This document shows positions 8,022 to 17,379 of a stretch of DNA of 64,000 bases, piece by piece. The DNA is taken from contig NZ_JAJNKB010000001.1 of the NCBI RefSeq assembly GCF_021533195.1, forward strand, positions 434,001 to 498,000, read 5' to 3'. The notes beneath the pieces are model-generated. The model was not told where the DNA came from, ran no database searches, and worked only from the letters and a program-made list of their open reading frames with translations. The stretch comes from Portibacter marinus. GTDB taxonomy: Bacteria > Bacteroidota > Bacteroidia > Chitinophagales > Saprospiraceae. Position numbers and translations under genes: made by a program. Each line of letters begins with the position of its first letter. The first letter of the stretch is position 1.

Positions 8022-9830
8022 TTATATTCTTGAATTTACGACCAATTTAATGATCTGCGCCACATCCTTGGTTTTAATTTCTATAAAATAGGCTCCTGCT
8101 CCCAGGTGATCCGTTCGAATACCGGCTGTATTTTGATCTTTTAATTGGTATGTCAATGGCTGCTTTTCTCCAATGCTATTGTACAATGTAATCTGAGCAG
8201 AGGCTAATTCATCAAATGATATGGTTGTATGATCGAAAGCCGGATTCGGCGAAACTTTAATTTGTGAAGCATTAGGATCTAGCGCTGTAGCAGAACTTAT
8301 CGTTTCCTCGAAAAGAACTACGGGCGCATTTCCTTCCACAACATGGTAGAACTTGTTGATTTCAAGGTTATGAAATGTCTGAACACTACCCCGGGGCCAA
8401 TGGACCTTTAGACTATCCAATGGATGATCGGCAAGCCCAAAGTGAATTCGCTGATCATGACTAGACAGATAACTGCTGCCTGTGGTCACTTCTCTGATCA
8501 GTTTTCTGTCGCCTGTAAAGAGCTCAACTCTAGCACCGGATGCTTGCCGTGTAGATTCGACGCCTTCCAGTAATAGATTGACAAAGGATCCAGACTTATT
8601 ATCATTTAAATAGATCAATGGCAGATCCTCATTATCCTCTGTGGTCCTGACACAATTCAGGACGATATCCAGTTGGCCGTCATTGTTTAAGTCACCGTAT
8701 GCTACTCCTCTGGCTTTTCCTGCGTCACTTAGTCCTTTAAGGTGACTGACATCAGCAAAATCAGAAAAATACGGATAGTACTCATACAGCTTGTTCTCTT
8801 GTGGATCGTAAGACTCACTAATGGACCCCTTACCAACAAAAAGATCTAAATAGCTGTCATTATTGAGGTCTGCAAAGAAACTTCCCCAGCCGTATCCTTT
8901 GCCATCATTGACGTTAAATTGGTTGCTGATATCGGTGAAATGCAAGCCTCCATTATTTTGATAGAAAATATTATCTCCTACATTTGACAAGTAGTAATCG
9001 AAAAACCCATCTTCGTCGAAATCACCTATGGCAATACCCATTCCATCCATTGCAGCATTCGCCCTCATTTCTTCACCGATATCCCGAAATTGACCACCTT
9101 CATTCAGAAATAATTCATTGGGACCATGTTTGTATCCAAAGTCGTTAATGACGAACAAATCCGGTTCGCGGTCATTGTTGATGTCTGTGAAGCAGGAAAC
9201 CAATGAACAGCTCTTGCTGTCGCTACTAAAGCGTTGCATGTTCCCAACAAACTTCCAGTTCCCCAAATTTTCATAAAAGAAGTTTCGCTGACCTCCCTGG
9301 ATAGAATTGAAAAACGGTTCGCCCTCAAAATTTAGGAAATTAGACACATATATATCTAAATCTCCATCTTCATCTATATCTGCAAAGGTCGCTCCCATTG
9401 ACCAATTTTCTCCGAAAAAACCAGCCTGATCAGCGACATCTGCAAACTCAATTCCACCTAAATTTCTCAAACAGATATCCCTATCGCCATTGAAAGTTGT
9501 GATGTATAGATCGGTGAATCCATCATTGTCAAGGTCGCCTGCTGTCACGCCCATGGTGTAGCGATCTGAAATCTGCGAAATCCCGGCTTCCTGACTGATG
9601 TCTTTAAAAAACCCATCGCCCAAATTGAGATACAGGTGATCAGGGTATGCACCTCCTATAAAGTATATATCTTGTAAGTGATCATTATTGAAATCAAAAA
9701 TGGACACACCACCAGCCATCATATTAGGGCTGTATGTAATGTGTCCAATATTTAATTTTCTAGCGTGCTCAACAAATTGTTGTGCCGAGGCGCTCACGAA
9801 ACTGGCCAATATGAGTACAAAAACCTTCAC
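8022..9830 (-). CDS. CRTAC1-type FG-GAP/ASPIC repeat protein with T9SS type A sorting domain
   Basis: 602 residues, signal peptide ending SASAQ. About seven FG-GAP/VCBS blades each carry a calcium-loop signature (DFNNDHLQDIY, DLDNDGFTDLY, DIDEDGDLDIY, DINNDREPDLF, DFDEDGFFDYY, DLNNDSYLDLF, DLNNDGQLDIV), predicting a seven-bladed propeller. An ASPIC/UnbV domain follows (SGARVELFTGDRKLIREV to DSLKVHWPRGS). Residues from about 525 form a T9SS type A sorting domain (KVSPNPAFDHTTISF, ending AQIIKLVVNSRI), so the protein should be exported by the Por system and surface-anchored or released. It starts 1 base after the SusD stop. CRTAC1-like proteins are common beside SusCD pairs, where they are presumed surface binding proteins. 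Confidence 0.9.
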   Translation of the reverse strand: MKVFVLILASFVSASAQQFVEHARKLNIGHITYSPNMMAGGVSIFDFNNDHLQDIYFIGGAYPDHLYLNLGDGFFKDISQEAGISQISDRYTMGVTAGDLDNDGFTDLYITTFNGDRDICLRNLGGIEFADVADQAGFFGENWSMGATFADIDEDGDLDIYVSNFLNFEGEPFFNSIQGGQRNFFYENLGNWKFVGNMQRFSSDSKSCSLVSCFTDINNDREPDLFVINDFGYKHGPNELFLNEGGQFRDIGEEMRANAAMDGMGIAIGDFDEDGFFDYYLSNVGDNIFYQNNGGLHFTDISNQFNVNDGKGYGWGSFFADLNNDSYLDLFVGKGSISESYDPQENKLYEYYPYFSDFADVSHLKGLSDAGKARGVAYGDLNNDGQLDIVLNCVRTTEDNEDLPLIYLNDNKSGSFVNLLLEGVESTRQASGARVELFTGDRKLIREVTTGSSYLSSHDQRIHFGLADHPLDSLKVHWPRGSVQTFHNLEINKFYHVVEGNAPVVLFEETISSATALDPNASQIKVSPNPAFDHTTISFDELASAQITLYNSIGEKQPLTYQLKDQNTAGIRTDHLGAGAYFIEIKTKDVAQIIKLVVNSRI

Positions 9831-9831
9831 A

Positions 9832-11163
9832 TTAGTATCCAGGGTTTTGTTGAATTTTATTATTGGTATCCATCTCAGATTGAGGAATCGGCATGGTTAA
9901 TTCAGGTGCATCAGCATTAAAGCCATCCACCGATCCACCGGTTCTAACCACATCATGGATAAAAAAGCCTTCATATCCAAGCTCTTTCACCCTTTCCATT
10001 AATATCATTTCCTTGGTCACCTCACCTGAGACTTCAGCCGCTCCAGATCTTCTTCTGATGGTATTGATGTCTTCGATGGGCAAAGCTCCAACATCATTTC
10101 CAGTTTCCAAGGAGGCCTCAGCTCTGATCAGATACATTTCCGCCAATCGGATTAATGGAATGTTGCCAAATTGATAAATATATTTCGAAGTGAGACGATC
10201 ACCACTTTGACCACTGGCATAAAAGAAACTTCCACGCTCATCACCTTCATCAAATAATGCCGCATAAGCATCTGTGACAATAATATCTCCACCTCGGCCA
10301 CCATTGCCTTCATCTGCGTAGTGGTTATTCAAGTCATTTGCGCCGTCCTGACTGGTCACCTGAAATGCAAAAACATCTTCTGTACTGTTCTCATCGTTGT
10401 TAAATGCACCTGCAAATGTTGGTGTTAGCACATGCCCGCTATTTTCTATGACATTGTTGGCAGCCATTCCTGCAGCCGAAAAATTACCAAGTTGAAGATG
10501 AACTCTCGCTAGAAGCGCCTCGGCTGAATACTTATCCGCAAAGAATGAATTCTCTTCAGGTAATAAATCTACGGCGCTTTCCAAATCATCTATAATCAGA
10601 TCATAAATTGCACTTGTCATTGCGCGCTCTATGCCCAGGTCAATCGAATAATCTGAAATTCCAGTCGTCCTTAGTGGCACTCCAAGATCACCAGATCCAA
10701 AATGTCTGATCAAATCAAAGTATAACAATGCCCGTAAAAATCTAGCCTCACCTTCGATCCGGTCTTTTTCTGAAACGTCACTTGTCACCACCCCGAGGTT
10801 ATCCAATACAAGATTAGCTTGATTAATGGCAGCGTAACTATTGTTCCAAAAGTTTCCAACAAAGTTGTTGTCCGAAAGCATGGCCTTATTGATGACTTGT
10901 CTTGGGTCCAGAAAAGTTCCGACCCAATCAATGTAAGCGCCCCCACCTAGTAGGTCTGCCATCATTTGCAATTGTCCACCGTAGGTATCATCTTCACCTG
11001 CCTCAGAATAAGTTCCGATCAGGATGTTTTGAATATTGGCTTCAGATTCGGTAGCCAACTCTCCTGAAATAGATTGAGCCGGCTCCAGTTCTAATCTTTT
11101 TTCACACGCACTCATTACGAGCAATGCCAATGTGAAATAAAATATATATTTTAAATTATTCAT
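9832..11163 (-). CDS. susD: SusD/RagB-family outer-membrane nutrient-binding lipoprotein
   Basis: 443 residues. The signal peptide ends in a lipobox, LLVMSACEKR, with the lipidated cysteine at residue 20. SusD landmarks are present: an N-terminal helix pair (LLGGGAYIDWVG), EARFLRALLYFDLIRHFG with the family's conserved RFLRA-YFDL core, the TPR-like YSAEALLARVHLQLGNF, and the C-terminal block IPLIRLAEMYLIRAEA followed by INTIRRRSGA and ERVKELGYEG. SusD proteins cap the SusC channel on the cell surface and capture oligosaccharides or other ligands. The gene is 12 bases downstream of SusC and 1 base before the CRTAC1-type gene. The ligand is not predictable. The symbol denotes the family only. 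Confidence 0.95.
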   Translation of the reverse strand: MNNLKYIFYFTLALLVMSACEKRLELEPAQSISGELATESEANIQNILIGTYSEAGEDDTYGGQLQMMADLLGGGAYIDWVGTFLDPRQVINKAMLSDNNFVGNFWNNSYAAINQANLVLDNLGVVTSDVSEKDRIEGEARFLRALLYFDLIRHFGSGDLGVPLRTTGISDYSIDLGIERAMTSAIYDLIIDDLESAVDLLPEENSFFADKYSAEALLARVHLQLGNFSAAGMAANNVIENSGHVLTPTFAGAFNNDENSTEDVFAFQVTSQDGANDLNNHYADEGNGGRGGDIIVTDAYAALFDEGDERGSFFYASGQSGDRLTSKYIYQFGNIPLIRLAEMYLIRAEASLETGNDVGALPIEDINTIRRRSGAAEVSGEVTKEMILMERVKELGYEGFFIHDVVRTGGSVDGFNADAPELTMPIPQSEMDTNNKIQQNPGY

Positions 11164-11175
11164 TGTCGTTCTTGT

Positions 11176-14172
11176 TTAGAAATTAATATTAACACCAAAA
11201 GAGATCGTTCTGGCTGCAGGGGCAGAATAAAAAGCCTGACCTGTGGTTAAGTTTCCACTGTCCGCTCTCGATTCCGGATCATATCCCGGATAATCGGTAA
11301 AGGTCAGCAAATTAATACCACTTAAATAGAACTGAGTAGAATTCATTCCAACTCTTTGCATGAGGCTTGAAGGAAGATCGTAGCTCAAGGTTAAGTTTCT
11401 TAACCTAATAAAATCCGCTTCCTCTAACCATCTGGTAGAATGTCCTGTTCCATTACCCCAACCTAAACGTGCTTGCGGAACCATGGTTTCGTCACCTGGC
11501 TGCTGCCATCTGTCCAGCTGATCAAGCGTTTGATTGTCAAACCAATCTCCGTTCGCTGACTGGAAACGGCCTCCTGCATTGTAAATAGAGGCTCCCCACT
11601 CTCCCATAAAGGTGAAAGAAAGCGTTACCCCTTTGTACGCAAATGTATTGGTCAAACCCGCCGTCCATTCAGGAAATGGATTTCCCGCAACTATCCTATT
11701 CGCTTCACCAATATCATTGGTGGTGGCTTCAGGGTCTCCTTCTTCACTGTTGATATAGTACAAGGCATCTCCATTTTCTGGATCTACACCTGCGTATTCC
11801 GGCAGGTAGTGAGCTGATACCGGCTGCCCCACTCTATTGATATTTTGGCTAAAGATAATATCCGCATCATCGTTCGGCAAAGCCAGAATTTCATTGACAT
11901 TATTGGCCATGTTAAAACTGGACGTCCATGAAAAACCACCTGAGTTGATGTTGTCTGTATTTAGTAATAGCTCAATTCCTCTATTTTCTAGTATTCCAAT
12001 ATTTCTATTGATCGAAGTGGCTCCTGAGCTTCCCGGGAGGGGTACTGAAAACAATAAGCCTTCAGTATTCTTAGTGTAATAATCTACTTCCCCCGAGATT
12101 CTGTCGCGGAACAATCCAAACTCTAATCCAATGTCTAGTTGGGTAGAGGTCTCCCAGGTCAAATCGTTATTTCCAGGCTGGGTAGGTTGAATTCCCGGTC
12201 TCTGATTATAAGATACTCCCTGGAATAAGAACCTGGAAGGGAAATTACCAATCTCAGAATTTCCCAGCTGGCCATAACTGGCTCTCAATTTCAAAAAAGA
12301 AAGAGTATTGTTATTGTTTAGGAAATCTTCTTGCGATATGATCCATCCCACAGAACCCGCAGGGAAAGTACCAAATCTTCTATTGCTTCCGAACCTGGAA
12401 GAACCATCTCTCCTAATGCTTCCTTTGATAAAATACTTGCCATCAAACACATACTGCGCACGGGCAAAATAGGAAAGAAAGTTGTAAGCTGTTTCTGTTC
12501 CGTTTCCAGCCGTAATCTCCGCTGCACTGGCTATCGTCTGGAAATCATCACTTGGAAACTGTGTTCCTGACACACTGGCAAATGACCTATCTGCCTGTGT
12601 AAATTCTGTTCCCAAAGTGAAATTGACATTGTGGAGAGGCGCTACATCCTTATCAAAGCTCAAATAATTGGTGAAAACATACGACTCCTGAATGGCATTG
12701 GAATTGTAAGCAAAACCATTGGTGGATTGAAATGGTGTTCGGCTACCTCTGAATTGATCTTCGGTCTGATAGCTCATATCATATCCAAAATCTGAATTGA
12801 ACTTAAGGGAAGGCAAGATGGTGTATTCTGCATATCCTTTTCCTGTCAGCCTTCTCAGCTGCGTGATGTAACTCGCAAAATCCTGCTCAAGTAGGAAATT
12901 GGGATAAACAGTTCCCGCAAATGGAGTCCCATCTTCCAGCCTGGCCGGGGAAATAGGTGCCTGCGCAATGGCCTGTAAAGGTGTAACAAATGCATTGTCA
13001 TTCGCTACTCTGTCAATCGTTGTCTTAGAATATCCCAAATTCAACCCGGCTGTAAATCTGCTGTTGAAATTGTGTCTTAGATTAGTTCTAGCTGAAAATC
13101 TATCGAGATCATTTCCCAAAATGATCCCTTCTGTATCATTATAGGCCCCACCCAAATAGTAAATGGTCTTTTCATCACCTCCGGAAACTGAAAAGTCAAC
13201 ATTGGATTGTCTTCCTGTTCGGAAAGCCACATCGTTCCAATCTGTATCAATCACTCCATTTTGCCAATCTGTATTATTAGAGTATCGATCGAATCGTCCT
13301 TCCACAAAACCTTCATCCGGCCAACCCCCGAATGCTCTTCCATTCTCTGCGGCCTCTGTTAATAATTCCACATACTGCTCCGCATTAAGCCATTCTACCA
13401 AATTTGTCGGTGTACTCATACCGGTCGACATGTTGAGTGACATTTTTGCCTTTCCGATTTTACCTCTTTTGGTGGTGATTAATACCACCCCATTGGCACC
13501 CCTTGCACCATAAATAGCGGCAGAACTGGCGTCTTTCAAAATGTCAATCGATTCTATTTCCGTAGGACTTAAAGAAAGTAAGGGATTCATGGGCGCCCCG
13601 TTATTGGACTCGTTCTGATTAATTAAAGGAACTCCGTCCAATACATATAGTGGCTCGCTACCTGCACTGATGCTTGCAGCTCCTCGTACTCGAACGACAA
13701 TGCCAGCATCTACTTTTCCATTGACCTGTGTTACTCGGACTCCGGCGGCTTTACCTGACATCGTAGATTGAAAATTAGAAATAGGTACTTTGTCAATGTC
13801 CTTAGAAGAAAGCTTGGCTACATTGTCGGTCAAGTTTCTCTTACTAGTTGATCCATAACCGATCACAATGACCTCATCCAAAAGCTCAGAAGCTGAGGAT
13901 AAGACAATGTCATAAGATTCTGCCCCGATCAAAGAAACTTCCTGAGTTTCGTATCCCGTGTAGCTGATTTGTATGGCTTCAGCATCAGCGGAAACTTCTA
14001 AAGAAAAATTTCCATCCAGATCTGTAATGGTACCATTAGTCGTACCTACCACCTGAACGGTGGCTCCAATTAATGCAACACCGTCTTCATCAACGACGTT
14101 ACCCCTGATTGTTTGCTGGGCATAGGTTATAATCCCTGCAAACAACAATAATGTTGTAAACAATTTTTTCAT
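11176..14172 (-). CDS. susC: SusC/RagA-family TonB-linked outer-membrane transporter
   Basis: 998 residues, signal peptide ending ITYAQQ. A CarboxypepD_reg-like beta-sandwich (about residues 20-100, GNVVDEDGVALIGATVQV) is followed by the TonB-box region LDEVIVIGYGSTSKRNL. The plug domain carries the SusC signature PLYVLDGVPL, IESIDILKDASSAAIYG and ARGANGVVLITTKRG. The 22-strand barrel occupies the rest and ends ARTISFGVNINF. It imports a ligand captured by SusD using TonB energy. It is the first gene of the operon. The 286 bases upstream contain no TAnnTTTG element that I could find, and the AraC-type gene beyond them is only a relic, so local control is unclear. The symbol denotes the family only. 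Confidence 0.95.
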   Translation of the reverse strand: MKKLFTTLLLFAGIITYAQQTIRGNVVDEDGVALIGATVQVVGTTNGTITDLDGNFSLEVSADAEAIQISYTGYETQEVSLIGAESYDIVLSSASELLDEVIVIGYGSTSKRNLTDNVAKLSSKDIDKVPISNFQSTMSGKAAGVRVTQVNGKVDAGIVVRVRGAASISAGSEPLYVLDGVPLINQNESNNGAPMNPLLSLSPTEIESIDILKDASSAAIYGARGANGVVLITTKRGKIGKAKMSLNMSTGMSTPTNLVEWLNAEQYVELLTEAAENGRAFGGWPDEGFVEGRFDRYSNNTDWQNGVIDTDWNDVAFRTGRQSNVDFSVSGGDEKTIYYLGGAYNDTEGIILGNDLDRFSARTNLRHNFNSRFTAGLNLGYSKTTIDRVANDNAFVTPLQAIAQAPISPARLEDGTPFAGTVYPNFLLEQDFASYITQLRRLTGKGYAEYTILPSLKFNSDFGYDMSYQTEDQFRGSRTPFQSTNGFAYNSNAIQESYVFTNYLSFDKDVAPLHNVNFTLGTEFTQADRSFASVSGTQFPSDDFQTIASAAEITAGNGTETAYNFLSYFARAQYVFDGKYFIKGSIRRDGSSRFGSNRRFGTFPAGSVGWIISQEDFLNNNNTLSFLKLRASYGQLGNSEIGNFPSRFLFQGVSYNQRPGIQPTQPGNNDLTWETSTQLDIGLEFGLFRDRISGEVDYYTKNTEGLLFSVPLPGSSGATSINRNIGILENRGIELLLNTDNINSGGFSWTSSFNMANNVNEILALPNDDADIIFSQNINRVGQPVSAHYLPEYAGVDPENGDALYYINSEEGDPEATTNDIGEANRIVAGNPFPEWTAGLTNTFAYKGVTLSFTFMGEWGASIYNAGGRFQSANGDWFDNQTLDQLDRWQQPGDETMVPQARLGWGNGTGHSTRWLEEADFIRLRNLTLSYDLPSSLMQRVGMNSTQFYLSGINLLTFTDYPGYDPESRADSGNLTTGQAFYSAPAARTISFGVNINF

Positions 14173-14458
14173 TTGTAAAGTGAGTTTTTATTCCTTATAG
14201 AAACGTTAAGGTTTTATGCTTTGTTAATGATATGGCATGTATTTTATTTACTCGCATAGGTACTCAATGTAAATTTTAATTAAACTTAACCTGTCTGTAT
14301 ATTGTGTTGACCAAGGCTTTTAAACACAGCCTGTTTCAGTCTTACAGTATTGACAATCAGATCCATACGCTTTTATAACTTGTCATCGCCAAAAGAATTA
14401 ACTATACAATGAAATGATTTAATCAAATAACTTACTTTTATTCTCAATATTTTTTAAA

Positions 14459-14626
14459 ATGCAGGCGACGAAGCCATTAAAATTTAAAATTACCAAGTCT
14501 GAAAATCACGCGCTACACGTCCAGGTAGATGAAGGTGATAAGTATTATACCATCTTTCATCAACATCCTGAATTTCAAATCACTGCAAACATTAAGGGTG
14601 AAGATATATTACCATGCAATCGCTGA
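14459..14626 (+). pseudogene. Relic of an AraC-family regulator (N-terminal fragment)
   Basis: A 55-codon reading frame starting at ATG 14459. It reads like the start of the cupin-type sensor domain of Bacteroidota AraC regulators: PLKFKI, then VQVDEGDKYYTIFHQHPEF and QITANIKGE. Intact members continue from a HxHPExQIT...EG-G motif into a cupin barrel and a C-terminal double helix-turn-helix. Here the frame stops after ILPCNR, and no helix-turn-helix follows. It lies divergently upstream of SusC, the usual place for a regulator of such a locus. I therefore read it as a truncated, probably dead gene. The alternative, a real 55-residue protein, is unlikely. Confidence 0.6.
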
Positions 14627-14766
14627 AGAATGCCATATATATTAGAGGTCAACAACTACTTCGCTATAGCAACAAAAACATCGACATTAGTACGTTAACC
14701 TCAGGAATTTACATTGCTAAATTACGTGATATAGATTCCTCCCGTGTAGGTGTTGCCAAAAGCTAG
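14614..14766 (+). pseudogene. Relic of a T9SS type A sorting-domain tail
   Basis: A 50-codon frame that overlaps the end of the AraC fragment in a different frame. Its second half, NIDISTLTSGIYIAKL followed by SRVGVAKS, matches the end of a type A sorting domain, where a pattern like (I/V)xxLxxGxYxxx(I/V) and a short basic end are usual. There is no signal peptide and no passenger domain. It therefore looks like the last part of a deleted secreted-protein gene fused by deletion to the AraC fragment. Its stop codon overlaps the stop of the convergent dioxygenase gene. Frame and stop are as seen; the deletion history is inference. Confidence 0.5.
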
Positions 14767-15845
14767 TAATCAGCAGATAAACGTTTCCTTATTTTCAATT
14801 TGTTCTCAGGTGTGGCTTTAATGTCAATGTATTTTGCAATGGTATTACTTCGTCTATAAAGCAGGATTGTATTGTCATTCTTATGATCGATTCCGTTCCG
14901 GTCGAAATCCTCATTAGTTCCAAGTGTTAGTGCGACACAATTCGGACGTAATACATTGGCCATTTCTTTAATTTCCATTTCGGTAAAATGGGATGCTGGA
15001 GCTATAAAGAAAACGTGGATATCGCCTTTTTCACTTTCACATAAATCATCGAAAAATGCCAACCAACTCAAAATATCCCGATTGGATGTACGAGAACCCA
15101 CAAAGTACAAAATACCCTGCTCTTTACCATACTTACAAATGGGGCAAGCTTTGCTCCCCTTATCATTTCCCCAGAGGTGTAGCGGGATGAATGACTGAAT
15201 ATCTTCACCGATTTTCGGCCCGGAGGTATCCTCTTGCGCTCGCTCGGGATGTCCGGGAACATTGAGTCCCAAAATAATATTATGGTTGGCCATTTCGACC
15301 CCATTATCCTTTCTGGTCCTGAGCACACCACTTCCTCCCCGGTTTTGCATGGACTTTCGGACATCTGAGGTAAGGTGAGGGTCATTATCGAAAACCCATT
15401 CATCGATGTAATATGGATAGCCAATTTCAGGCTCGATGATCGCAGGATGAATGTGCATGGGAGTACGTCGATTAGGATACTTACCTGGTTTGGCAGTATA
15501 GATCGCGTATCTGCCCTGCTCGTCAGACTTCACCCAGCCTCTAATATTACCGTGCCTGGTTTCACCCGAGTACTCACCGTTATTGTCTGTGTGATAATAG
15601 TATAAAACGATATCAGGGACAGGAGTAACACCATCCGTTTTCAATATTCTGCCCTGTATGATCAATTGTTCCTGGCCATTTTCCCAGGCGATACTTGTAT
15701 CCACTGAAGCGATTGTTTCGGGCATGAGGTAGGTGCATAATTCGCGATTTTCAAATGGACCACCGATTATGACTTTTTCCTGTTCTCGCTGTTGAGCTTG
15801 ACAAGACATAACGATTAGCGTAAAAAAGAAAGTGTAATATTTCAT
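14763..15845 (-). CDS. Lipoprotein intradiol-dioxygenase domain fused to a thioredoxin-like domain
   Basis: 360 residues with a lipoprotein signal (LIVMSCQAQ, cysteine about residue 15). Residues about 45-180 resemble intradiol ring-cleavage dioxygenases: VPDIVLYYYHTDNNGEYS, RGWVKSDEQGRYAIYTAKPG and PMHIHPAI (about 128-135). These offer the Tyr and two His residues expected as iron(III) ligands. The C-terminal half (from about residue 215) starts with ACPICKYG (a CxxC at about 233-236) and continues with ILYFVGSR and an alternating alpha/beta pattern like a thioredoxin fold. Catechol-type cleavage in the periplasm is a family-based guess, since many secreted homologues have no known substrate. 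The two-domain arrangement is unusual. It lies 66 bases downstream of the LytTR regulator gene, on the same strand. Confidence 0.75.
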   Translation of the reverse strand: MKYYTFFFTLIVMSCQAQQREQEKVIIGGPFENRELCTYLMPETIASVDTSIAWENGQEQLIIQGRILKTDGVTPVPDIVLYYYHTDNNGEYSGETRHGNIRGWVKSDEQGRYAIYTAKPGKYPNRRTPMHIHPAIIEPEIGYPYYIDEWVFDNDPHLTSDVRKSMQNRGGSGVLRTRKDNGVEMANHNIILGLNVPGHPERAQEDTSGPKIGEDIQSFIPLHLWGNDKGSKACPICKYGKEQGILYFVGSRTSNRDILSWLAFFDDLCESEKGDIHVFFIAPASHFTEMEIKEMANVLRPNCVALTLGTNEDFDRNGIDHKNDNTILLYRRSNTIAKYIDIKATPENKLKIRKRLSADY

Positions 15846-15911
15846 GGTTTCAATTTAGCTTACTTAATTTTTAGATTTTAAGCTTTTGAGCTGAGCGGAG
15901 GCATCAATAAG

Positions 15912-16679
15912 CTAAGTGGATAGTAAGTCATTCCAATTTTCTTTATAGTGTCGACTCAGTCGTACCAATGTACCATCCTTAAGCGTAGCATCATAGTCCC
16001 CATTTTTCCTTGACTGCAATTTTATGACGTAGTTCTTGTTGATTAAACTGGCCCTATGCACTCTTCTGAAAATTTTAGGATCCAGGATTTGATTAAAAGC
16101 CTTCATTGAACTGTCATAAAGAAATTTTTCACCTCCCCTATAAATAGCAATGTACGGTCTCTCAGTAGAAATATGAGTGATCTCACTGACATCAATAATG
16201 TGGCTTACCTCATTTTTTCTAATGGTAATGGTGGTTTTATAGAGGTTTTGTGCCAAGGGCTTCTTTTTGAACACTAATGGCAGAAAAAAGTAGATGGAAG
16301 TACTGATTATGAAATAGTTAGCAGTGGCTGATTTGATCAAGGTGGAAAGTAAATGATGGGGTTGAAAGGCCAGGTAGCTAAAAAAGTAAAAGAGTAAGCT
16401 AAAGAGTATCAAATGAACCATACTAGCTGACAATGCCAATACAACTCTCATCATGACGTTAAACTGGTGCTTTTGAGTAAGTGATTTAATAAATAAAAGT
16501 AAAGGGACGTACATCAACCAAATGGTGTTATAAATGGCTGATTCAGAAATATAGAAACCTGTATTTTTCAAAACCGATGACAAATAGTTCTGTAATATGG
16601 TAGCCAGATAAATTGCTGAAAAGCATATGACCGAAAATTGTACAAAAGATATGCGTTGTTGTAAATTAATTCTAAGCAT
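15912..16679 (-). CDS. Membrane-bound LytTR-family transcriptional regulator
   Basis: 255 residues. The N-terminal 130 residues hold four hydrophobic helices (around FVQFSVICFSAIYLATIL, WLMYVPLLLFI, LILFSLLFYFFSYLAF and ATANYFIISTSIYFFLPLVF). The C-terminal 100 residues are a LytTR DNA-binding domain: ISTERPYIAIY, FLYDSSMKAFNQIL, FRRVHRASLINKNYV and DGTLVRLSRHYK are the family's conserved blocks. LytTR domains bind imperfect direct repeats through beta strands. The membrane part suggests direct sensing of a membrane or envelope signal without a separate kinase. It starts 6 bases downstream of the NTF2-like gene and lies 66 bases upstream of the dioxygenase gene, which it may regulate (inference). 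Confidence 0.88.
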   Translation of the reverse strand: MLRINLQQRISFVQFSVICFSAIYLATILQNYLSSVLKNTGFYISESAIYNTIWLMYVPLLLFIKSLTQKHQFNVMMRVVLALSASMVHLILFSLLFYFFSYLAFQPHHLLSTLIKSATANYFIISTSIYFFLPLVFKKKPLAQNLYKTTITIRKNEVSHIIDVSEITHISTERPYIAIYRGGEKFLYDSSMKAFNQILDPKIFRRVHRASLINKNYVIKLQSRKNGDYDATLKDGTLVRLSRHYKENWNDLLST

Positions 16680-16685
16680 AACCCA

Positions 16686-17165
16686 TTAGTCTCGCTTCAT
16701 AAATTGTTCAAGGCCCTTTCTAGCTCCGCTTCTGATTTTCTTCTGTAAAAAAGGTGTCCATCCTAGGATGACTCCTGGTAATCCTAAAGCCATTCTTGAC
16801 CATTTTGAAATGTCAAAGTAGTCCGTGTGTCTCCATATTTTATGATCCTTGAAGGTGAAGTGTGCTTTGATATGATTTTCCACCTTCCTTTTTTTGGGAC
16901 CATAGTGGTATCGGGCAGTCCATTCGGCAGAACCCCTCTCATGGTCTGCTTTTACATTTTTATGATTAATCTGCAAATTCCCTTTGGCCCTTTTGATCAA
17001 CATTTTCCACATTGATTTAGCTTCTTCGCCTACCAGCTTTCCAAATGCAGGATCTTCGAAAACAATGTCCTCGTGATAGCAATTCACCATCGCCTCTGCA
17101 TCGTGATTGCTAAAAGCTTCATAGAATTGAATGATTAATTGCCTGTTTATTTCAGATTCTTCCAT
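16686..17165 (-). CDS. SnoaL-like NTF2-fold protein
   Basis: 159 residues with no signal peptide. It starts EESEINRQLIIQFYEAF and contains YHEDIVFEDPAFGKLVG, ERGSAEWTARYHYG and IKAHFTFKDHKIWRHTDYF, a close match to the SnoaL-like ketosteroid-isomerase superfamily, in which a conical beta-sheet binds a small hydrophobic ligand. A basic C-terminal tail (KKIRSGARKGLEQFMKRD) follows. I chose the ATG at 17165. An in-frame TTG at 17225 would add 20 residues unlike the family. Function in the cell is unknown. It lies directly upstream of the LytTR gene, on the same strand. Confidence 0.8.
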   Translation of the reverse strand: MEESEINRQLIIQFYEAFSNHDAEAMVNCYHEDIVFEDPAFGKLVGEEAKSMWKMLIKRAKGNLQINHKNVKADHERGSAEWTARYHYGPKKRKVENHIKAHFTFKDHKIWRHTDYFDISKWSRMALGLPGVILGWTPFLQKKIRSGARKGLEQFMKRD

Positions 17166-17379
17166 AGGTCTTAGATTTGATGAAGTTGCTAAATCAATAC
17201 CTCTGAGTGTGAACTCTCTTTTCAAACGTGAATAACCTGACTCCAGCCGCTAAGTACAAATATCTTGGCTACAAAATTTCTGATCAGCATTCACTTTTCA
17301 ACCATGCCTACTTCACGGTTCTAAATATAATTAATTTTGAGAGAAAAAGTCTTGACACCCAAAGGTACAGTGGATTGTG

